Part shown: in pieces, positions 6,252-9,612 of the stretch
Layout: every line of letters starts with the position of its first letter
Numbering within the stretch: the first letter of the stretch is position 1
Assembly: GCA_029862935.1 (NCBI GenBank)
Contig: JAOTWK010000104.1
Span: 1 to 9,612 of the forward strand
Source: Gemmatimonadota bacterium
GTDB taxonomy: Bacteria; Gemmatimonadota; Gemmatimonadetes; Gemmatimonadales; GWC2-71-9
Length of the DNA stretch: 9,612 nt
Reading direction: 5' to 3'
The notes under the pieces: model-generated
Seen by the model: only the letters and a program-made list of their open reading frames with translations
What the model was told of the DNA's origin: nothing
Databases searched by the model: none
Translations under genes and position numbers: made by a program

Positions 6252-7182
6252 GCCGGCCATTGCGGTCCGCGACCTGACGCGCACGTTCGGCGAGTTCGTC
6301 GCTGTCGATCGTGTGAGCTTCGACGTCGGGGTCGGCGAGATCTTCGCCTTTCTGGGCCCGAACGGCGCTGGCAAGACCACCACCATCAAGATGCTCACCG
6401 GCTTGCTCCAGCCCACCTCCGGTTCCGCACAGATTACGGGCTTGGACGTCGTCACCGACGCAACGGCAGTGAAGTCAGGCATCGGCTACATGTCGCAGCT
6501 CTTCTCCTTGTACGCCGACCTCACCGTGGATGAGAACATTGAGCTCTTTGCCGGACTGTATGGCGTTCAGGGAGAACGACTCGCCGCACGACGCACGTGG
6601 ATCCTCGACATGGCGGGTCTCGCAGATCATCACCGTCGGCTGACGGGCGATCTGTCGCTCGGGTGGAAGCAGCGGCTTGCACTCGGATGCGCCGTGCTGC
6701 ACGAACCACCTATCCTGTTCCTGGACGAACCCACCTCCGGCGTCGATCCCGTGTCGCGACGCGACTTCTGGGACTTGATCTATCATCTCGCGGAAGCAGG
6801 AACGACGGTGCTCGTGAGTACCCATTACATGGAAGAGGCAGAATACTGTCATCGCTTGGCGTTGATGCACCGCGGGCGGATCATCGCGCTAGATCGACCG
6901 AGCCAGATCAAGCGACTGCTCACCGAGCCGTTGCTCAGGTTCCATACCGACGATCCGGCCCGAGCAGTCGAGGCAGTCCGCACCATTCCGGGTGTCATCG
7001 AGGCCGCGATGTTCGGTCGGGCCGTGCACGTCTTGGTGGAGCATGCGGCGGAGGCGATGCGCCGGATCCCGGTCACCCTCGAAGCAGCTGGGCGCAGCTG
7101 TAAAGGATTGGCTCAGGTAGCTCCGTCCCTCGAAGATGTATTCGTCGCGCTGGTGCGGCGTGACGAAGGAAGCCTGACATGA
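6244..7182 (+). CDS. ABC ATPase, second of pair (matches C-terminal half of YbhF)
   Basis: The second exporter ATPase is also exactly 312 aa, and its motifs fall at the same residues as in its neighbour: Walker A GPNGAGKT (38-45), Q85, signature position 137-143, Walker B ILFLDE (157-162), SGVDP (165-169) and H-loop VSTHYMEEAE (191-200) with H194 present. The signature is altered to LSLGWKQ (second Gly of LSGG shifted to Leu at the third position). It therefore has an intact Walker and H-loop half-site but a non-consensus signature, the reverse of its partner. The two genes look like a tandem duplication that diverged into a heterodimer. ATG 6244 is preceded by GGGAG (6233-6237, 6-nt spacing); the frame is open upstream only as a shadow of the previous gene. 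The stop overlaps the permease start (ATGA, 7179-7182). Confidence 0.95.
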   Translation: MGEPAIAVRDLTRTFGEFVAVDRVSFDVGVGEIFAFLGPNGAGKTTTIKMLTGLLQPTSGSAQITGLDVVTDATAVKSGIGYMSQLFSLYADLTVDENIELFAGLYGVQGERLAARRTWILDMAGLADHHRRLTGDLSLGWKQRLALGCAVLHEPPILFLDEPTSGVDPVSRRDFWDLIYHLAEAGTTVLVSTHYMEEAEYCHRLALMHRGRIIALDRPSQIKRLLTEPLLRFHTDDPARAVEAVRTIPGVIEAAMFGRAVHVLVEHAAEAMRRIPVTLEAAGRSCKGLAQVAPSLEDVFVALVRRDEGSLT

Positions 7183-8294
7183 GTCTTCTGCGGTTGTGGG
7201 CCGTCAGTCGGAAGGAGATGCTGCAGCTTCGCCGCGACGCTCGCAGTCTGTACCTCGCATTCATCCTACCGATCCTCCTCCTAGTGGTGTTCGGCTACGC
7301 TATCACCTTTGACATCCGCGACATCCCGTTGGGCGTGCTCGATCACAGTGCGAGCCAATCCAGCCGGGAGCTCGTCGCCTCGTTCGAGAGCTCCGGGTAC
7401 TTCAGCGTCGTCGCCACCCTGACACACGAGCGACAGGTTGCCCGACTCCTGGGCAAGGGAACCGTCCGGCTCGTGCTCGTCATCCCACCGACCTTCGCCA
7501 CTGACCTCGCGCAGCGCCGGCATGCGACGGTGCAAGCGCTGCTCGACGGCGCGGATGCCAACACGGCAACCATCGCACAGAACTACGCTGAGGCCATTGT
7601 CGCTGGGTACGCGACCGACGTGGTGCTCGCGGGAAGGCAGCTGAACCTCCCGGTGCAAGCCGAAGCCAGGGTGTGGTTCAACGAGACCTTGGAGAGTCGA
7701 AACATGATCGTTCCCGGTCTCGTGGCCGTCATCATGTCCATCATTGCGGCAATGCTGACCGCGCTCACGATCGCGCGCGAGTGGGAACGTGGCACGATGG
7801 AGCAGCTCGCTGCCACGCCGGTTCACCGTCTCGAGATCGTGTTGGGGAAGCTCACGCCGTACGTCGCGATCGGGCTCTTCGACGTCGCACTCGCCGTCAC
7901 CATCGGGGTGTTCCTCTTCGGCGTCCCCTTCCGCGGAAATCCGGCACTCCTGGCGGTGCTGACGTTCCTGTTTCTCGTTGGGGCTTTGGGAGTAGGCGTC
8001 TTCATCTCCGCGGCCGTGAAGTCACAGGTCTTAGCGACCCAAGTCGCCATGATTGCAACCTTTCTCCCTGCACTGCTGCTCTCCGGATTCATCTTTTCCC
8101 TGCCGAGCATGCCGGTGGTGCTTCGCGGTCTCAGCTACGTTGTGGCGGCGCGGTACTATGTCTCGGTCACCAAGGGGATCTTCCTCAAGGGAGTCGGAGC
8201 CAGCGTCTTGTGGGTCGACGCCGTCGCGATGGTGGTGTTCGCCGTGATCGGCTTGGCGCTGGCACTCGGGGTGTTTCGGAAGGAGATCGCATGA
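7179..8294 (+). CDS. ybhS: ABC-2 family permease, YbhS-like
   Basis: The 371-aa integral membrane subunit has the YbhS/YhhJ plan: TM1 (about 26-44), a large extracytoplasmic domain (about 45-175), then five TM segments (about 177-199, 225-248, 255-280, 285-308, 346-366). Family signatures are FGYAITFDIRDIPLGVLD after TM1, AREWERGTMEQL (199-210), LGKLTPY (222-228) and LLSGFIFSLPSMPVVLR (300-316). The last three closely resemble E. coli YbhS as I recall it. It should form the substrate path together with the following permease and couple to the two ATPases. ATG 7179 has AAGGAAG upstream (7166-7172, 6-nt spacing) and overlaps the ATPase stop. The substrate cannot be read from the sequence; E. 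coli homologues are linked to drug and cation efflux. Confidence 0.94.
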   Translation: MSLLRLWAVSRKEMLQLRRDARSLYLAFILPILLLVVFGYAITFDIRDIPLGVLDHSASQSSRELVASFESSGYFSVVATLTHERQVARLLGKGTVRLVLVIPPTFATDLAQRRHATVQALLDGADANTATIAQNYAEAIVAGYATDVVLAGRQLNLPVQAEARVWFNETLESRNMIVPGLVAVIMSIIAAMLTALTIAREWERGTMEQLAATPVHRLEIVLGKLTPYVAIGLFDVALAVTIGVFLFGVPFRGNPALLAVLTFLFLVGALGVGVFISAAVKSQVLATQVAMIATFLPALLLSGFIFSLPSMPVVLRGLSYVVAARYYVSVTKGIFLKGVGASVLWVDAVAMVVFAVIGLALALGVFRKEIA

Positions 8295-9415
8295 TCTCCA
8301 GCTCGCTCGTGCGGATTCGGGGAATGGTGCGGAAGGAACTGCGCCAGCTGCTCCGAGACCCCCGGACGCGAGCCGTGATCTTCGTTGCCCCGGTCATACA
8401 ACTGCTGATGTTCGGCTACGCGGTCAACACCGATATCCGAGACACGACCACGTTCGTGGTAGATCACGACCGCTCCTCCGCGTCGCGGCACCTCGTGAGT
8501 GCGCTCGAGGCAACCGGGTATTTCCGCGTCGTTGGACAATCGCTGGCGCCGCGCGATCTGGTCAGGGCGCTCGACCGTGGACAGGCTATGGTCGGATTGG
8601 AAATCCCGCGCGGGTTCGCCCACGAGGTGGCAGCCGGTGGGACGACGGTGCAACTCGTCATCGACGGCACCGAATCCAACAGTGCCACGGTCGCGCAAGG
8701 ATATGCGCAGCGTGTCATCCAACAGTACGCGCGGGATCGGGCCGAGGAGCGCGGGATGGTCTTCGACGGGGGCATCGAGCTCCGTACCCGGGCGTGGTAC
8801 AACCCGAACCTCGAGAGTCGGCTCTATAACGTCCCTGCGGTAGTCGGTGTCCTGATCATGTTGATGTGTCTATTGCTCACGGCGCTGGCCGTCGTCCGGG
8901 AACGGGAATTCGGAACGCTGGATCAACTCATGGTGAGTCCGCTCTCTGCGCGTGAACTGATGCTCAGCAAGACCTTGCCCGTCGCACTCATCGGGGTGAT
9001 CGATCTCGTGCTCATCGCGCTCATCGCCGTCTGGTGGTTCGACGTTCCCATTCGGGGGTTTCCGCCTACACTTCTTGGAGCGGCACTGCTCTACATCCTG
9101 GCCGGGCTATCGGTCGGTCTCTTGATCTCCACCGTCTCGCGCACGCAGCAGGAAGCGTTCATGTCGATGTTCCTGTTCCTGCAGCCCGCCATCATCCTCT
9201 CCGGGTTCTTCTATCCAATCAGCAGCATGCCGCGGGTCTTCCAATGGATCACGCTGCTCAATCCGGTACGGCATTTTCTCGAAATCGTGCGCGCGATCTT
9301 CCTCAAAGGTGAGGGGCTTGCCACACTTTGGCCGCAATACGTCGCATTGACGGTGCTCGCCACCGGCGTGTTGTGGTTTGCCATTGTCCGCTTTCCCAAG
9401 ACGGTCGGTCGTTAG
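8291..9415 (+). CDS. ybhR: ABC-2 family permease, YbhR-like
   Basis: The 374-aa second permease has the same plan: TM1 (about 28-44), a large extracytoplasmic domain (about 45-178), and TM segments at about 181-202, 229-249, 259-281, 287-308 and 347-366. Its signatures point to YbhR: WYNPNLESR (169-177), REREFGTLDQLMVSPLSARE (203-222), RTQQEAF (284-290), ILSGFFYPISSMP (302-314) and NPVRHFLEIVRAIFLKG (324-340). It is clearly homologous to the preceding permease but not identical in these motifs, so the transmembrane unit, like the ATPase unit, is expected to be a heterodimer. Start ATG 8291 has a perfect AAGGAG (8280-8285, 5-nt spacing) and overlaps the previous stop by 4 nt (ATGA). The same frame is open far upstream, but that is a shadow of ybhS. 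It is the last gene of the operon. Confidence 0.94.
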   Translation: MISSSLVRIRGMVRKELRQLLRDPRTRAVIFVAPVIQLLMFGYAVNTDIRDTTTFVVDHDRSSASRHLVSALEATGYFRVVGQSLAPRDLVRALDRGQAMVGLEIPRGFAHEVAAGGTTVQLVIDGTESNSATVAQGYAQRVIQQYARDRAEERGMVFDGGIELRTRAWYNPNLESRLYNVPAVVGVLIMLMCLLLTALAVVREREFGTLDQLMVSPLSARELMLSKTLPVALIGVIDLVLIALIAVWWFDVPIRGFPPTLLGAALLYILAGLSVGLLISTVSRTQQEAFMSMFLFLQPAIILSGFFYPISSMPRVFQWITLLNPVRHFLEIVRAIFLKGEGLATLWPQYVALTVLATGVLWFAIVRFPKTVGR

Positions 9416-9424
9416 CTCTCCATC

Positions 9425-9454
9425 TTCGCCGAAACCCGGCGCGACCGGTATCTT
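9425..9454 (+). promoter_or_regulatory. Possible promoter of pcm
   Basis: TATCTT (9449-9454) could be a -10 element with TTCGCC (9425-9430) as a poor -35 at 18-bp spacing. It is located 39 bp before the pcm start, a suitable distance. The match to consensus is weak and it overlaps the small hairpin, so pcm may equally be read through from the efflux operon. Confidence 0.25.
9427..9441 (+). terminator. Short hairpin after the efflux operon, weak terminator candidate
   Basis: CGCCG (9427-9431) and CGGCG (9437-9441) form a 5-bp stem with a 5-nt loop, 11 nt after the last permease stop. There is no following T run. The short stem and missing U tract make intrinsic termination doubtful. Confidence 0.2.
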
Positions 9455-9493
9455 GGGGGAGCACACCACACGCTCCAGGGGCTTTAGCGACCA

Positions 9494-9612
9494 ATGATCT
9501 GGCGCAAGCACTCGGGGATACGGGAGATGGTCCGACGACAACTGGCGGCCCGGGACATTACCGACCGCCGGGTGCTCGCGGCGATGGCCTCGGTACCTCG
9601 CGATCTGTTTGT
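9494..9612 (+). CDS. pcm: Protein-L-isoaspartate O-methyltransferase (5' end only)
   Basis: The first 39 complete codons of a gene cut by the window edge. The enzyme uses S-adenosylmethionine to methylate isoaspartyl residues in damaged proteins, starting their repair. The visible part reads MIWRKHSGIREMVRRQLAAR (1-20) followed by DITDRRVLAAMASVPRDLFV. The block MVxxQLxxRxIxDxRVLxAMxxVPR is the highly conserved N-terminal helix pair of Pcm. An in-frame stop (TAG 9485-9487) just upstream limits the start to ATG 9494 or ATG 9527; 9494 is preferred because the GGGAG before 9527 is too close to act as a Shine-Dalgarno, while AGGGG at about 9477-9481 lies upstream of 9494, at a rather long spacing. 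The SAM-binding motif lies outside the window. It is unrelated in function to the efflux genes. Confidence 0.85.
   Translation, partial: MIWRKHSGIREMVRRQLAARDITDRRVLAAMASVPRDLF

Noticed and set aside
7673..8290. N-terminal extension of the YbhR-like permease
   Set aside because: Open frame within ybhS, with His/Arg-rich nonsense content. The ATG at 8291 with perfect AAGGAG fits the family N-terminus.
1..9612. CRISPR array, transposase, toxin-antitoxin or phage defence genes
   Set aside because: No regularly spaced repeats, no transposase or nuclease motifs and no paired small ORFs with such motifs were seen; all long forward frames are accounted for by housekeeping and efflux genes.

Overview
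This is a GC-rich, densely packed, entirely left-to-right segment from a Gram-negative (diderm) bacterium. The evidence for an outer membrane is a TolC-type outer-membrane channel gene plus a periplasmic adaptor. Good Shine-Dalgarno sites (for example AAGGAG at 8280-8285) precede several genes, and most gene junctions are 4-nt ATGA or GTGA overlaps. The order ftsE-ftsX-envC followed downstream by pcm, together with the base composition, suggests Gemmatimonadota or a similar deep diderm phylum. That assignment is an inference and is not proven by the sequence.

Layout. (1) Positions 1-2204 hold a cell-division / peptidoglycan-remodelling cluster: the 3' end of ftsE, complete ftsX, and an EnvC-like periplasmic coiled-coil protein whose LytM domain has lost most of its metal ligands. 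(2) Positions 2205-2343 hold a short intergenic region with GC-rich inverted repeats, a recognisable promoter and two direct-repeat palindromic boxes that overlap the start of the next gene. (3) Positions 2323-9415 hold one seven-gene operon: TetR-family regulator, TolC-like channel, YbhG-like adaptor, two separate ABC ATPases of 312 aa each, and two ABC-2 permeases that match YbhS and YbhR. (4) Positions 9416-9493 form a short gap, followed by the 5' end of pcm (protein-L-isoaspartate O-methyltransferase), cut by the window edge.

How the genes work together. FtsE and FtsX form an ABC-type complex that transmits ATP hydrolysis across the inner membrane to a periplasmic activator (EnvC), which switches on amidases at the septum. 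The second operon encodes a complete tripartite exporter of the E. coli CecR-YbhGFSR type. The two permeases form the inner-membrane unit, the two ATPases power it, YbhG bridges the periplasm and the TolC-like protein forms the outer-membrane exit. The TetR protein probably represses the operon through the palindromic boxes at its own 5' end.

The most informative observations are: an ATPase pair whose motif changes predict one degenerate and one consensus ATP site; an EnvC with a dead LytM site; and a duplicated operator-like box whose two copies each end in an in-frame ATG, preceded by a promoter that would give a leaderless or nearly leaderless mRNA. I saw no mobile element, CRISPR array, tRNA or rRNA. 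I did not find a wholly unknown system; this is a variant of a known exporter architecture beside a conserved division locus.
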